Origin: an uncultured Pelagibacteraceae bacterium
Lineage (GTDB): Bacteria; Pseudomonadota; Alphaproteobacteria; Pelagibacterales; Pelagibacteraceae
Direction of reading: 5' to 3'
Assembly: GCA_902604175.1 (NCBI GenBank)
Contig: CACKXR010000001.1
Location: 1 to 64,000 of the forward strand
Length of the DNA stretch: 64,000 bases
Position numbers and translations under genes: made by a program. How positions within the stretch are numbered: the first letter of the stretch is position 1; each line of letters starts with the position of its first letter. Shown here piece by piece: positions 1 to 9,750 of the stretch. Under the pieces are notes generated by a model. The model was not told the DNA's origin. It did not search any database and saw nothing but the letters and a program-made list of their open reading frames with translations.

Positions 1-263
1 ATTTTACCATCATCAGGTAATGCTAGTGACATAGATAAAGTACTTAAACCTGTAAATGTGCCAATTTCTAATATTTTTTTTATGTTAGAAACTTTAATAA
101 TTAAATGAAGTAACTGAGTTTGTGAGATTGATATCTGCATTCTTTTTATGTCACCAAGTGATGTATTGTACTCAATTATTTCTTTTTGAACTGGGTGAAG
201 ATTATGTCCATGTTCTATAATATAATCTTGCAGCTCTTGTGTAATATTAAGGTCTGAACCCAT
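1..263 (-). CDS. SAM-dependent O-methyltransferase, C-terminal part beyond window
   Basis: The gene starts with ATG at 263 and runs off the left edge, so only about 87 N-terminal residues are visible. They contain a helical N-terminus followed by a class I SAM-binding motif, ILEIGTFTGLSTLSMSLALP, at about residues 64-83. This pattern is typical of the caffeoyl-CoA/catechol O-methyltransferase family (O-methyltransferase family 3). The start lies five bases after the gatB stop, so it is probably the last gene of the gatCAB operon. The methyl acceptor cannot be told from this fragment. The family call is fairly firm; the specific function is unknown. Confidence 0.75.
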   Translation of the reverse strand, partial: MGSDLNITQELQDYIIEHGHNLHPVQKEIIEYNTSLGDIKRMQISISQTQLLHLIIKVSNIKKILEIGTFTGLSTLSMSLALPDDGK

Positions 264-268
264 AAACT

Positions 269-1732
269 TTAAAGTTTCCTCTTTAAAATCTCATTTACTA
301 ATTGAGGGTTTGCTTTTCCACCTGATACTTTCATTACTTGTCCTACAAAAAAACCAAATAATTTTACTTTACCTGATTTGTATTCAGTGGCTTTTTCTCG
401 GTTATCATCAATAACTTTATCAATTAGTGCTTCTAGAGCTTTAGGATCGCTTTCTTGTTTTAATCCTTTTTCATCGACTATTTTTTTTGGATCTTTATCC
501 CCCTCCATCATGTGTTCAAAAACAGTTTTAGCTATTTTCCCAGAAATAGTTCCATCTTTAATTAAATTTATTAATTTTGATAAATTACCTGCACTTATAG
601 GGCTTTCAGTGATTTCTAGATTCTTTTCATTTAAAGCAGCAAACAACTCACCAATTATCCAGTTAGTAGCAAGTTTCACGTCTGATTTTTTTATTACATT
701 TTCAAAATAGTTAGAGGTTTCATTATCTGAAACTAAAATAGTTGCCTCATAAGGAGAGAGTTTGAATTTTTCAATAAATCTTTTTTTCTTTTCATCAGGT
801 AACTCTGGAATTTCTAATTTTAACTTTTCTATAAAATCATCTGAAACTTCTAGAGGCAAAAGATCTGGATCAGGAAAATATCTATAGTCATGTGCATCTT
901 CTTTTGATCGCATTGATCTTGTCTCATTTTTTTTAGTATCAAAAAGTCTAGTCTCTTGATCAATAGATTGACCTTCTTCGATAAGATCTACTTGTCTATT
1001 AGCTTCGTATTCAATAGCCATTTGCATAAATTTTATTGAGTTTACATTTTTAATTTCACATCTAGTTCCAAATACTTTAGATCCTTTTTTTCTTACAGAA
1101 ACATTCACATCAGCTCTTAATGAACCCTCTTGCATATTTCCGTCACACGTTCCAAGGTATCTCATTATTGATCTTAATTTTTTTATATAAGCATTTACTT
1201 CATCTGGTGATCTTAAATCTGGTTTACTAACAATTTCCATTAAGGCTACACCTGATCTATTCAGATCAACAAATGTATTTTTTGGGTCTAAATCATGTAT
1301 GCTTTTACCAGCGTCTTGCTCTAAGTGTAATCTTTCAATACCTACCTCTTTTTGACCATCTGGCATATCTAAAATAACCTTCCCTTCACCTACGATTGGA
1401 TCTTTAAATTGAGATATTTGATATCCTTGAGGTAGATCTGCATAAAAGTAGTTTTTTCTATCAAAAACAGATCGTTTATTTATTTTGGCTTTTAGTCCTA
1501 TACCGGTTTTTATTGCCTGTTTTACACAATATTCATTTATGACTGGCAGCATACCTGGCAAAGCAGCATCTACTAAACTTACCTGAGTATTGGGTTCTGC
1601 ACCAAATTTAGTTGATGATGTTGAAAATAATTTTGATTCAGAAGTAACTTGAGCATGAACCTCCAAGCCTATTACAACTTCATATTGATTATCTTTTCTA
1701 TTGATTAGATACTCAGATTTATCCTTACTCAT
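269..1732 (-). CDS. gatB: Asp-tRNA(Asn)/Glu-tRNA(Gln) amidotransferase subunit B
   Basis: GatB is the kinase/tRNA-binding subunit of the GatCAB amidotransferase, which converts Glu-tRNA(Gln) and/or Asp-tRNA(Asn) to the amidated form in the cytoplasm. The N-terminus carries the family signature [24 protein letters not shown] follows in the cradle domain, and the C-terminus is a YqeY-like helical domain ending in a [13 protein letters not shown] segment. I choose the ATG at 1732 (487 aa) because it gives a 4-base ATGA overlap with the gatA stop. An in-frame ATG at 1744 would add four residues and overlap gatA by 16 bases. Last of gatC-gatA-gatB. Confidence 0.97.
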   Translation of the reverse strand: MSKDKSEYLINRKDNQYEVVIGLEVHAQVTSESKLFSTSSTKFGAEPNTQVSLVDAALPGMLPVINEYCVKQAIKTGIGLKAKINKRSVFDRKNYFYADLPQGYQISQFKDPIVGEGKVILDMPDGQKEVGIERLHLEQDAGKSIHDLDPKNTFVDLNRSGVALMEIVSKPDLRSPDEVNAYIKKLRSIMRYLGTCDGNMQEGSLRADVNVSVRKKGSKVFGTRCEIKNVNSIKFMQMAIEYEANRQVDLIEEGQSIDQETRLFDTKKNETRSMRSKEDAHDYRYFPDPDLLPLEVSDDFIEKLKLEIPELPDEKKKRFIEKFKLSPYEATILVSDNETSNYFENVIKKSDVKLATNWIIGELFAALNEKNLEITESPISAGNLSKLINLIKDGTISGKIAKTVFEHMMEGDKDPKKIVDEKGLKQESDPKALEALIDKVIDDNREKATEYKSGKVKLFGFFVGQVMKVSGGKANPQLVNEILKRKL

Positions 1733-3186
1733 TTGATCCACCAATCAGTAATTTTATTTTTAAAATTTATCTTTTCTTCCATTGCATAAGCAATATTTAA
1801 TATGTTTTGCTCATCAAATGCTTTACCAATTATTTGTAATCCTAAAGGATAACCCTTTGCATCATGACCGGCTGGTATAGAAATTCCAGGCAAACCTGCT
1901 AAATTTACTGGAACTGTAAAAATATCGTTCAAATACATAGATACAGGATCGTTTGTTTTTTCTCCAATTTTAAATGCTGAACTTGGAGTTGATGGAGTTA
2001 ATATAGCATCTACCTTCTTGTAAGCTTCATCAAAATCATTTTTAATAAGCTTTCTTACTTTTTGAGCCTTAAGATAATATGCATCGTAATATCCTGATGA
2101 TAAAACATAAGTCCCTATCATTATTCTTCTTTGAACTTCTGCTCCAAAACCTTCAGATCTAGTTTTCTCATACATATCTATCAAATTTTCTCCATCAGCT
2201 CTAAATCCATATTTAACACCATCATATCGCGCAAGATTAGATGAAGCTTCTGCGGGAGCTACAATATAATAAGTGGGTAAAGCATAATTAGTGTGAGGTA
2301 GTGAAATGTCTATAATTTCTGCACCACAATCTTTTACATAATCAATACCTTTCTTCCAAAGATCTTCAATTTCTTTAGGCATTCCATCTACTCTATATTC
2401 TTTAGGAATACCTATTTTTTTTCCTTTGATATTATTGGTTAATTCTTTGCTGTAATTGTTTCTTTTAAAATCAATAGAAGTAGAGTCTTTTTCATCATAA
2501 GAACTAATAATCTCGTGTAATAATGCACAATCTTTAACGTTTTGAGCCATTGGCCCAGCTTGATCTAATGAAGACGCAAATGCTACAATTCCATATCTTG
2601 AACAACTTCCGTAGGTTGGCTTTAAGCCTACAGTACCTGTAAAAGACGCTGGTTGCCTAATTGAACCACCAGTATCTGTACCTATAGTGATTGGTGTTAA
2701 TTGTGCAGCAACAGCTGATGATGAACCACCTGAGGATCCACCAGGAACTAAATCTTTATCAATTGGATTTTGTACATTTCCAAAAAAACTTGTTTCATTT
2801 GATGATCCCATAGCAAACTCATCACAATTTAATTTACCAAGTAATATAGCTCCTTCATTCCAAATATTTTGAGTAACTGTAGACTCATATGTTGGAATAA
2901 AGTTATTCAAAATTTTACTACCTGCTGTAGTTTTAATATTTTTGGTACAAAATAAATCTTTAACAGCCATTGGTATTCCAGGTAATTTTAGATCTAAATT
3001 AGGTTTTTCATCAAATATTTTAGCTTTATTAATTGCAGCTGAAAAATCTTCTGTTACATAGGCATTTAACTCTTTAGATTTTTCAGACCTTTCTACAAAT
3101 GCTTTTGTAACTTCAGTAGATGAAAGTTTTTTATCTTTAATATTTTTAATTAATTCTGAAAGTGATTGTTTTGTAATATCAGACAT
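1729..3186 (-). CDS. gatA: Asp-tRNA(Asn)/Glu-tRNA(Gln) amidotransferase subunit A
   Basis: GatA is the glutaminase subunit of GatCAB; it releases ammonia from glutamine and channels it to GatB. The amidase-signature catalytic triad is readable: Lys76 in VKDLF, Ser151 in [13 protein letters not shown] and cis-Ser175 in [14 protein letters not shown]. The length of 485 aa is normal for the family. Its ATG overlaps the gatC stop by one base (TAATG) and its stop overlaps gatB, consistent with translational coupling and 1:1:1 stoichiometry. Confidence 0.98.
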   Translation of the reverse strand: MSDITKQSLSELIKNIKDKKLSSTEVTKAFVERSEKSKELNAYVTEDFSAAINKAKIFDEKPNLDLKLPGIPMAVKDLFCTKNIKTTAGSKILNNFIPTYESTVTQNIWNEGAILLGKLNCDEFAMGSSNETSFFGNVQNPIDKDLVPGGSSGGSSSAVAAQLTPITIGTDTGGSIRQPASFTGTVGLKPTYGSCSRYGIVAFASSLDQAGPMAQNVKDCALLHEIISSYDEKDSTSIDFKRNNYSKELTNNIKGKKIGIPKEYRVDGMPKEIEDLWKKGIDYVKDCGAEIIDISLPHTNYALPTYYIVAPAEASSNLARYDGVKYGFRADGENLIDMYEKTRSEGFGAEVQRRIMIGTYVLSSGYYDAYYLKAQKVRKLIKNDFDEAYKKVDAILTPSTPSSAFKIGEKTNDPVSMYLNDIFTVPVNLAGLPGISIPAGHDAKGYPLGLQIIGKAFDEQNILNIAYAMEEKINFKNKITDWWIK

Positions 3187-3473
3187 TATTCAATCACCTT
3201 TGGTACTACAAAATAATCCTCATTTTCTTGGGGTGAATTTTTGATTATTTGTTCCCTTAAATTTTTACTTTTTACTTCATCTGATCTTAGTTTAAGTGTT
3301 GTTTCAGCGACAGAAGTAAGAGGTTCAATATTTTCAGTCTTTAATTCATTAAGTTTCTCAATAAATTCAAAAATAGAATTTAAATCACCAGCAAGTTTCT
3401 CTGCCTTTTTTTCATCAACAGAAATTCTTGATAATTTAGATATGTGCTTTATTGTTTTAAGATTAATGCTCAT
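3186..3473 (-). CDS. gatC: Asp-tRNA(Asn)/Glu-tRNA(Gln) amidotransferase subunit C
   Basis: GatC is the small subunit that wraps around GatA and GatB and stabilises the complex. The protein from ATG 3473 is 95 aa and begins with the family pattern, helix [12 protein letters not shown], followed by the [21 protein letters not shown] region and a VVPKVIE tail. An upstream in-frame ATG at 3503 would add ten residues not expected for the family and would intrude on the divergent ruvX promoter, so it was not chosen. First gene of gatCAB, transcribed away from ruvX. Confidence 0.95.
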   Translation of the reverse strand: MSINLKTIKHISKLSRISVDEKKAEKLAGDLNSIFEFIEKLNELKTENIEPLTSVAETTLKLRSDEVKSKNLREQIIKNSPQENEDYFVVPKVIE

Positions 3474-3486
3474 ATGATAATTAAAT

Positions 3487-3515
3487 ATGACGCAAACTAT
3501 CACTTAAGTTATAAT
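3487..3515 (+). promoter_or_regulatory. Predicted sigma-70 promoter of ruvX (near-leaderless)
   Basis: A perfect TATAAT lies at 3510-3515, 17 bases after an ATGACG (-35-like, 4 of 6) at 3487-3492. A start point about seven bases after the -10 box would fall at or within a couple of bases of the ruvX ATG (3524), so the transcript would be nearly leaderless. Seen by eye only. Confidence 0.5.
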
Positions 3516-3523
3516 TATACAAT

Positions 3524-3979
3524 ATGATCACTATAGAAGAGCTTAAAAAAAAACAGTCAGAAACCACTAGATTAATTGGTTTAGATCTTGGATCTAAAAG
3601 AATTGGAGTTTCAATTTGTGATGAAAAACAATCTATCGCTACACCCTTAAAAACCTTAAACAAAACAAATGCAGAAAATTTAATAAGTGAACTAAAAATT
3701 ATTATTGAGGAAAATAATATTAAAGGAATAATAATAGGCTTTCCCATTAATATGGATGGGACTTTAGGCAGATCTGCTCAATCAGTGAATGATGTCTCAA
3801 ACAATATTGATAAAGCTTTAGATATTGATGTTTGTCTATGGGATGAAAGGCTTTCTACAGTAGGTGCTTTTAATTTATCCAGTCAACTGGATATAAACGT
3901 ATCTAAAAGGGAAAAAAATATAGATCAGAATGCTGCTGCATTCATTCTTCAAGGAGCAATAGATTTTTTGAATAATTAA
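3524..3979 (+). CDS. ruvX: Putative pre-16S rRNA nuclease / Holliday junction resolvase-like RuvX (YqgF)
   Basis: This is an RNase H-fold protein of the YqgF/RuvX family, implicated in 16S rRNA 5'-end maturation and annotated in older work as a Holliday junction resolvase. Three acidic motifs of the fold are visible: GLDLGSKRIGVSICD near residue 19, a central GFPINMDGTLGRSAQSV, and the C-terminal LWDERLST with NIDQNAAAFILQGAIDFL. The length of 151 aa is slightly above the usual 135-145 because of a short N-terminal extension. Divergent from gatC by 50 bases and first gene of the plus-strand pyr/pls/top cluster. Confidence 0.93.
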   Translation: MITIEELKKKQSETTRLIGLDLGSKRIGVSICDEKQSIATPLKTLNKTNAENLISELKIIIEENNIKGIIIGFPINMDGTLGRSAQSVNDVSNNIDKALDIDVCLWDERLSTVGAFNLSSQLDINVSKREKNIDQNAAAFILQGAIDFLNN

Positions 3980-4021
3980 TACTTGCCAAGTAACTATATT
4001 ATAGCTATAGAGTTAATTTTA

Positions 4022-4963
4022 ATGGCATCTAAAACCTCTAAAGCTATTAAAATCTCTCAAAAACATTTGTTAGGAATTCAAGATCTGTCAGTCAATGACA
4101 TAAATATCATTCTTAACGAAGCTCAAACTTTTATATCAATAAACCGAGGTAAAAATAAAAAAATTGATGCTTTAAGAGGTAAAACTCAAATAAATCTTTT
4201 TTTTGAACCATCAACCAGAACACAAAGCTCATTTGAATTAGCAGGGAAAAGATTAGGAGCAGATGTGATGTCGATGAATATGGGAAATTCATCAATAAAA
4301 AAAGGTGAGACTCTGATTGATACGGCCATGACATTAAATGCAATGCATCCAGATATTATTGTGATTAGACATCAAGACTCCGGAGCCTGCAACCTTCTTT
4401 CCCAAAAAGTTAATTGTGTAGTATTAAATGCTGGAGATGGGCGTAGAGAACACCCTACTCAAGCTCTACTTGATGCTTTAACAATAATTAATCGAAAAGA
4501 TAAAATTCAAGGATTAAAAATTGCAATTTGTGGAGATATTTTACACTCACGTGTAGCAAGATCAAATATTTACCTTTTAACTATGCTTGGTGCCGAAGTA
4601 AATATAGTTGCCCCTACAAATCTAATGCCAAAAGAAATAGAAAAATTTGGAGTTAATACTTTTACTGATATGAAAAAAGGGCTTAAAGATTGTGACATTG
4701 TAATGATGCTAAGATTACAAAATGAGAGAATGACAAGTTCTTTCTTATCATCAAACAGAGAATATTATGAATATTACGGATTGACACCTGACAAACTAGA
4801 TCATGCTAAACCTGATGCATTAATTATGCATCCCGGACCAATGAATAGAGGAATTGAAATTGACACAAGATTAGCTGACGATATTAACAAAAGTGTAATT
4901 AAAGAACAAGTAGAGCTTGGGGTTGCGGTAAGAATGGCATGTTTAAAAATATTTTGTGAATAA
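4022..4963 (+). CDS. pyrB: Aspartate carbamoyltransferase catalytic subunit
   Basis: PyrB catalyses carbamoyl phosphate + aspartate to N-carbamoylaspartate, the committed step of pyrimidine synthesis. The carbamoyl-phosphate loop [13 protein letters not shown], the HPTQALLDA motif and the C-terminal HPGPMNRG are all intact. From ATG 4022 the protein is 313 aa, the normal catalytic-subunit size. A TTG 39 bases upstream could extend it by 13 residues with no family support. No pyrI is adjacent. The stop codon abuts the ATG of the pyrC-like gene, which fits the alphaproteobacterial arrangement where PyrB pairs with an inactive dihydroorotase-like partner. Confidence 0.96.
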   Translation: MASKTSKAIKISQKHLLGIQDLSVNDINIILNEAQTFISINRGKNKKIDALRGKTQINLFFEPSTRTQSSFELAGKRLGADVMSMNMGNSSIKKGETLIDTAMTLNAMHPDIIVIRHQDSGACNLLSQKVNCVVLNAGDGRREHPTQALLDALTIINRKDKIQGLKIAICGDILHSRVARSNIYLLTMLGAEVNIVAPTNLMPKEIEKFGVNTFTDMKKGLKDCDIVMMLRLQNERMTSSFLSSNREYYEYYGLTPDKLDHAKPDALIMHPGPMNRGIEIDTRLADDINKSVIKEQVELGVAVRMACLKIFCE

Positions 4964-6250
4964 ATGAAAAAACAATACTTTATAAATGCAAATATTATAG
5001 ATCCTCATAATTCTTTAGATGAAAATGGTGGATTAATAATTGATGAGCTTGGAAAAATTGAGGCTATTGGTAAAAAAGTAAATATCAATAATCTTCCTTC
5101 AAGAGAAAAACCAACTGATTTAAAAGAAAAATATATTTTTCCTGGTATTGTGGACATGAGAGTATTTGTTGGTGAGCCAGGTTATGAATATAAAGAAAAT
5201 TTTAGAACATTAAGTAATGCAGCTTTATCCGGTGGAGTAACCTCTGTAGTAACCATGCCAAATACAAATCCAATTATAGATAATGTTTCCATTGTTGATT
5301 TTTTAAAAAGAAGAGGAAGAGATAAATCTAGAATAAATATATTTCCATGTGCTTCATTAACTCAAAATACTGAAGGCACAAACATGACTGAATTTGGTCT
5401 TTTGGCCAAAAAAGGAATAATTGCATTTACAGATGGTGTCAGGACTATTCAAAATACCAGACTAATGTCTAGAATTATGAATGCTGCCAAGGACTTGGGT
5501 TGTTTAATCATGCAGCATGCTGAGGATTTACACCTATCAGAAAACGGTATGATTAATTCTGGCATAATTGCTTCAAAGCTAGGATTATCTGGAATACCTG
5601 ATATTGCTGAAAGAATTATTATTGAGAGAGATCTGACTTTACTGGAAAAAGTTAGATGTAGATATCATATCTCACAAATTTCTTCTTCAAAATCAGTAGA
5701 TATAATTAAACAAAGAAAAGATGAGGTAAAATTTACATCTGGAGTTTCAATAAATAATTTATCTTTGAATGAAAATGATATTGGTGATTTTAAAACCTTT
5801 TTAAAATTATCACCCCCTCTAAGAAAAGAAGAAGATAGAGAAGTATTGGTTCAAGGATTGAAAGATGGAGTTATTGATGTAATTGTTTCTGATCATAAGC
5901 CTGAGGATGAAGAGTCTAAACGATTAACATTTTCTCAAGCTGCAACTGGAGCATCAGGTATTGAAACTCTATTATCATTAAGCTTAGAACTATACCATAA
6001 TGGATCAGTAAAACTTGAAACCATTATTAAAGCATTAACCTCGAACCCTGCAAAAATATTAAACATAGATAAAGGAAATTTATCTATTGGAAATGATGCA
6101 GATTTTTGTATTGTTGATATAGATAAACCTTGGGTAGTTAAAAAAGAAAATTTAATCTCAAAATCAAAAAATACATCAATAGAAGATAAAAAATTACAAG
6201 GAAAAGTTACCAATACGTTTGTAAAAGGTCAGGAATTATTTAAAGTATAA
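4964..6250 (+). CDS. pyrC: Dihydroorotase-like protein (PyrC/PyrX type, probably non-catalytic)
   Basis: This 428-aa protein has the amidohydrolase TIM-barrel architecture of class I dihydroorotase and starts directly after the pyrB stop. The metal site is eroded. The canonical D-x-H-x-H reads D64-M-R-V-F68, so both histidines are replaced. The later metal histidine in the HxS segment is Gln238 (YHISQISS). An Asp in AFTDG and the SDHKPED segment remain. Known PyrC' (PyrX) proteins that assemble with PyrB as structural partners look like this, so I infer a scaffold or regulatory role with the real dihydroorotase encoded elsewhere. The family is certain; the loss of activity is an inference. 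Confidence 0.9.
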   Translation: MKKQYFINANIIDPHNSLDENGGLIIDELGKIEAIGKKVNINNLPSREKPTDLKEKYIFPGIVDMRVFVGEPGYEYKENFRTLSNAALSGGVTSVVTMPNTNPIIDNVSIVDFLKRRGRDKSRINIFPCASLTQNTEGTNMTEFGLLAKKGIIAFTDGVRTIQNTRLMSRIMNAAKDLGCLIMQHAEDLHLSENGMINSGIIASKLGLSGIPDIAERIIIERDLTLLEKVRCRYHISQISSSKSVDIIKQRKDEVKFTSGVSINNLSLNENDIGDFKTFLKLSPPLRKEEDREVLVQGLKDGVIDVIVSDHKPEDEESKRLTFSQAATGASGIETLLSLSLELYHNGSVKLETIIKALTSNPAKILNIDKGNLSIGNDADFCIVDIDKPWVVKKENLISKSKNTSIEDKKLQGKVTNTFVKGQELFKV

Positions 6251-6252
6251 AA

Positions 6253-6828
6253 ATGGAATATTTAACTATAGGTATTATCTCATACCTAATGGGTTCTATA
6301 CCTTTTGGATTTATATTAACTAAAATTTTTTTAAAAAAAGATATAAGGCAAATTGGATCTGGGAATATTGGTGCTACAAATGCATTAAGAACTGGTAATA
6401 AATTAATAGGTTTTACGACCCTAATCTTAGATATTATTAAGGCTGTAATTCCGGTAATTTACGTAAAATTAAACCATCCAGAATTAATTTATGTTGCATC
6501 TCTTTGCGCCTTTTTGGGTCATGTTTTCCCGTTATGGTTAAAATTTAAAGGTGGCAAAGGAGTAGCTACATATGTTGGTATATTATTTTCTATAGATATT
6601 TTTTTAGGTTTTATTTTTGGTGGCTCATGGTTAATAATTTTTCTATTAACAAGATATTCATCTTTGTCATCCCTAGTTGGTTCACTATCAATACCAGTAT
6701 ATATATTTTTTTATGAAGAGATAAGTACTACCTTTTTTGGAATTATGTTTATATTAATATTTTATACTCACAGAGAAAATATTAAACGATTGAAAAATAA
6801 AGAAGAAAGTAAGACAAAAATTTATTAA
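6253..6828 (+). CDS. plsY: Acyl-phosphate:glycerol-3-phosphate acyltransferase PlsY
   Basis: PlsY is the integral membrane enzyme that transfers an acyl group from acyl-phosphate to glycerol-3-phosphate, the first step of phospholipid synthesis. The three family motifs are present: MGSIPFGFI at the N-terminus, GSGNIGATNALR, and GGKGVATYVG. The 191 residues carry about five hydrophobic helices and a basic C-terminal tail. The start follows the pyrC-like stop by two bases. In many alphaproteobacteria dprA comes next; here topA follows after 37 bases. Confidence 0.96.
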   Translation: MEYLTIGIISYLMGSIPFGFILTKIFLKKDIRQIGSGNIGATNALRTGNKLIGFTTLILDIIKAVIPVIYVKLNHPELIYVASLCAFLGHVFPLWLKFKGGKGVATYVGILFSIDIFLGFIFGGSWLIIFLLTRYSSLSSLVGSLSIPVYIFFYEEISTTFFGIMFILIFYTHRENIKRLKNKEESKTKIY

Positions 6829-6829
6829 A

Positions 6830-6857
6830 TTGACTATCAAATACTTTTAAGTAGTTT
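6830..6857 (+). promoter_or_regulatory. Possible promoter upstream of topA
   Basis: TTGACT at 6830-6835 is followed, after 16 bases, by TAGTTT at 6852-6857, eight bases before the topA ATG. The -35 box is good and the -10 weak. The gap is one of the few non-overlapping spaces in the cluster. Confidence 0.3.
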
Positions 6858-6865
6858 GTTTAATT

Positions 6866-9439
6866 ATGAATCTAGTCATAGTTGAAAGCCCAGCAAAAGC
6901 TAAAACAATAAATAAGTATTTAGGTGATAATTACACCGTATTAGCTAGCTATGGTCATATTAGAGATTTGCCATCTAAAAATGGTTCTGTCGATCCTGAA
7001 CAAAATTTTAAAATGGAATGGGAAGTTGATAATTTTTCAAAAAAATATCTAAAAGAAATAACCGATGCTGCAAAAGATTCTTCTAAAATTATTTTAGCAA
7101 CCGACCCAGATCGCGAGGGTGAAGCTATAGCGTGGCATGTAAAGGAATATTTGAATGAAAAAAAACTGCTTAAAGATAAAGAAGTTGAAAGAGTTGTATT
7201 CAATGAAATTACTAAGAAAGCTGTAACTTTTGGAATTGAAAACCCAAGGCAAATCGAACCTTTATTAGTTGATGCCTACATGGCAAGAAGAGCACTTGAT
7301 TACCTTGTTGGTTTTAATATTTCACCAATATTGTGGACAAAACTTCCTGGCTCAAAGTCAGCAGGTAGAGTTCAATCTGTTGCTTTAAAATTAATAACAG
7401 AAAGAGAGCATGAAATCGAATTATTTAATCCAGAAGAATTTTGGACTTTAAGTTTGAAATTTCAAGATGAGAAAAAAAATTTAATTACCGCAAGCATTTA
7501 TCAATTAGATGGGGAAAAAATTGAAAAATTTACTTTTAAAAAAAAAGAAAATATTGAAAAGGCCATCTCTGGATTAAAGAATAAAAAATTTAATATTAGT
7601 GATATTTCATCAAAAATTGTTAATAGAAATCCATCAGGTCCATTTACAACTTCTACATTGCAACAAGTCGCTTCAAGTAGATTGGGATTTGGTGCTTCTA
7701 GAACCATGCAAATTGCACAAAAACTTTATCAAGGAATCGAAATTGAGGGCGATACAGTTGGTTTAATAACCTACATGAGAACTGATGGTACAAACTTATC
7801 AGCTGATGCTATTAGCGATTTCAGAAATTTTGTTAAAAAAAGTTATGGAAATGAGTATATACCTGAAAAAGCCAATAATTATTCAGGTAAAAAAGCCAAA
7901 AATGCACAAGAAGCACATGAAGCTATAAGGCCAACAGATATTAATAGAACTCCTGAAATTGTAAAAAAATATTTAAGTACTGACCAAAATAAATTGTATA
8001 ACTTGATATGGAGAAAAGCTCTATCTTCTCAAATGGTATCTGCTAAGTTTAACAGAAATACAATAACTATCGAAACTGAAGATAAAAATACTGTTTGTAA
8101 AACAAGTGGCTCAGTTTTAAAATTTGATGGTTTTTTAAAAGTTTATAAAAATCCTAATTCAGAAGATGATGATGAAATACTTCCAGAAGTTAAAAAAGGA
8201 CCTGTAAATATTGAGTCATTTATAGATGAACAGCATTATACACAACCACCTCCAAGATATTCAGAGGCGAGCTTAGTTAAGAAACTAGAGGAACTTGGAA
8301 TTGGACGACCTTCTACGTATGCAAGTATTATATCTACAATTTCTAATCGTGGATACGCTGAGATAACTAATAAAAGATTTTATCCAACCGATCGCGGAAA
8401 ATTAATTTCTGCTTTTTTAGAAAAATTATTTTCTAAATATGTTGATTATAATTTTACTGCAGGATTAGAAGATCAATTAGATGAAATTACAACTGGAAAA
8501 GAAAGTTGGATAAAAGTTTTAGAATTATTTTGGAAAGATTTTAACAACAACGTATCAGAAGTAAAAGAGAAAAGAACTAGAGAAGTTTTGGATTTATTAA
8601 ATGAAAGTTTAGGTGCGTTAATTTTTGATAAAGATGAGGATGGTAATGTTGTTAGAAAGTGTCAATTGTGCCATACAGGATCGTTAAGTTTGAAAAATAG
8701 TTTTAGGGGTGGTGCATTTATCGGTTGCTCCAATTATCCAGAATGTAAATTTACTAGACCTTTGTCGAAAGCTAAAGCTGCAGCACAGGCTCAATTAGCT
8801 GAACCAAAATATTTAGGTAAACATGATAATGGAAATGATATCTTTCTTAAAAATGGAAGATTTGGACCTTATTTACAATATGAAAAACTTCTAGAAAGCA
8901 ATGAGGAAGAAAAAAAGAAAAAAACTAAAAAAGCAAAGAAAGATGTAAATGAATTGTTAAAAAATGTCTCCATTCCAAAAGGGATTGAATTAGACAGTAT
9001 TGATATTGATAAGGCGAATTTTTTATGCTCACTACCAAAATCTTTAGGCATTAATCCAGACAATCAAAAAGAGATTTCTCTAAACACTGGAAGATTTGGC
9101 CCTTATTTAAAGTGTGAAAATAAGTCCGCTAGACTAGAGAATGTTGAGGAAATATTTTCAATAGGCTTGAATAGAGCAATAACATTAATAGCTGAAGCTA
9201 AACCAGGAAGAATTTCATCTTCAATAATAAAAGATCTTGGTGAACATCCTGAAGACAAAAAGCCTGTAAGAATCATGAAAGGACAATACGGTCCTTATAT
9301 AAAATACAAATCCCTTAATGCAACAATTCCTGAGGAAAAAGACCCTACAGAGCTAAATATGGAAGAGGCTCTTATCCTTATTGAGAAAAGACGTGAATAC
9401 GATAAGAATAAAAAAACCAAAAAAAAGAAAAAAAAATGA
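6866..9439 (+). CDS. topA: DNA topoisomerase I (type IA)
   Basis: TopA relaxes negative supercoils by passing one strand through a transient 5'-phosphotyrosine break. The Toprim domain opens the protein (VESPAKAKTINKYLG, then the acidic ATDPDREGEAIAWH). The catalytic tyrosine lies in GLITYMRTDGTNLS. A C4 zinc ribbon (CQLCHTG...GCSNYPEC) follows, then three short C-terminal repeats of the GRFGPYLQY type and a lysine-rich tail. At 857 aa it is close to other alphaproteobacterial enzymes. The last four bases overlap the start of the next small gene (ATGA). Confidence 0.98.
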   Translation: MNLVIVESPAKAKTINKYLGDNYTVLASYGHIRDLPSKNGSVDPEQNFKMEWEVDNFSKKYLKEITDAAKDSSKIILATDPDREGEAIAWHVKEYLNEKKLLKDKEVERVVFNEITKKAVTFGIENPRQIEPLLVDAYMARRALDYLVGFNISPILWTKLPGSKSAGRVQSVALKLITEREHEIELFNPEEFWTLSLKFQDEKKNLITASIYQLDGEKIEKFTFKKKENIEKAISGLKNKKFNISDISSKIVNRNPSGPFTTSTLQQVASSRLGFGASRTMQIAQKLYQGIEIEGDTVGLITYMRTDGTNLSADAISDFRNFVKKSYGNEYIPEKANNYSGKKAKNAQEAHEAIRPTDINRTPEIVKKYLSTDQNKLYNLIWRKALSSQMVSAKFNRNTITIETEDKNTVCKTSGSVLKFDGFLKVYKNPNSEDDDEILPEVKKGPVNIESFIDEQHYTQPPPRYSEASLVKKLEELGIGRPSTYASIISTISNRGYAEITNKRFYPTDRGKLISAFLEKLFSKYVDYNFTAGLEDQLDEITTGKESWIKVLELFWKDFNNNVSEVKEKRTREVLDLLNESLGALIFDKDEDGNVVRKCQLCHTGSLSLKNSFRGGAFIGCSNYPECKFTRPLSKAKAAAQAQLAEPKYLGKHDNGNDIFLKNGRFGPYLQYEKLLESNEEEKKKKTKKAKKDVNELLKNVSIPKGIELDSIDIDKANFLCSLPKSLGINPDNQKEISLNTGRFGPYLKCENKSARLENVEEIFSIGLNRAITLIAEAKPGRISSSIIKDLGEHPEDKKPVRIMKGQYGPYIKYKSLNATIPEEKDPTELNMEEALILIEKRREYDKNKKTKKKKKK

Positions 9440-9750
9440 AATATTTTAAAATATTCATCTCAATAATATTTTTATTTTATATTGGTATAAAATACTCTTT
9501 TGCAGAAGATTGTAGTAAGTTAGAAAAGTTAAGTAAAGAATATGCAAAATGTAACGCTAAGTTATTAAAAAAAAATGCTGAAAATTTAAAAGTTAAAACA
9601 TCAGAAAAAACTGAAAATTTAAAAAAGAAAGCGACAGCAAAGATTGATGAAGGGAAAAAAAAGTTTAATAAATCAAAATTAAAAGAAACACTTATAAAGT
9701 TCAAAAATAGTAAAAATCATAAAGAATTTATGGAAAAAATAAAAGAATGA
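9436..9750 (+). CDS. Small exported Lys-rich helical protein, unknown function
   Basis: I do not recognise a family. The 104-aa product begins with a clear signal peptide (MKYFKIFISIIFLFYIGIKYSFA, cleavage predicted before EDCSKLE). The mature part has about 80 residues dominated by Lys and Glu and is strongly basic and probably all-helical. It has two cysteines 15 residues apart near its N-terminus (DCSKLE...AKCNAK) that could form a disulfide in the periplasm. It overlaps topA and the RidA-family gene by four bases on each side (ATGA), which strongly supports real, coupled translation. A role in envelope or nucleic-acid binding would be guesswork. Confidence 0.75.
   Translation: MKYFKIFISIIFLFYIGIKYSFAEDCSKLEKLSKEYAKCNAKLLKKNAENLKVKTSEKTENLKKKATAKIDEGKKKFNKSKLKETLIKFKNSKNHKEFMEKIKE

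Noticed and set aside
378..710. 110-aa open frame on the plus strand antisense to gatB
   Set aside because: It is the mirror of a strongly conserved gene; composition is that of a shadow frame and there is no start context.
3474..3503. Longer GatC starting at 3503
   Set aside because: The added ten residues are hydrophobic and atypical for GatC, and would overlap the divergent promoter region.
3983..4021. Upstream TTG start for pyrB adding 13 residues
   Set aside because: The extension has no family counterpart, and ATG 4022 gives the normal length.
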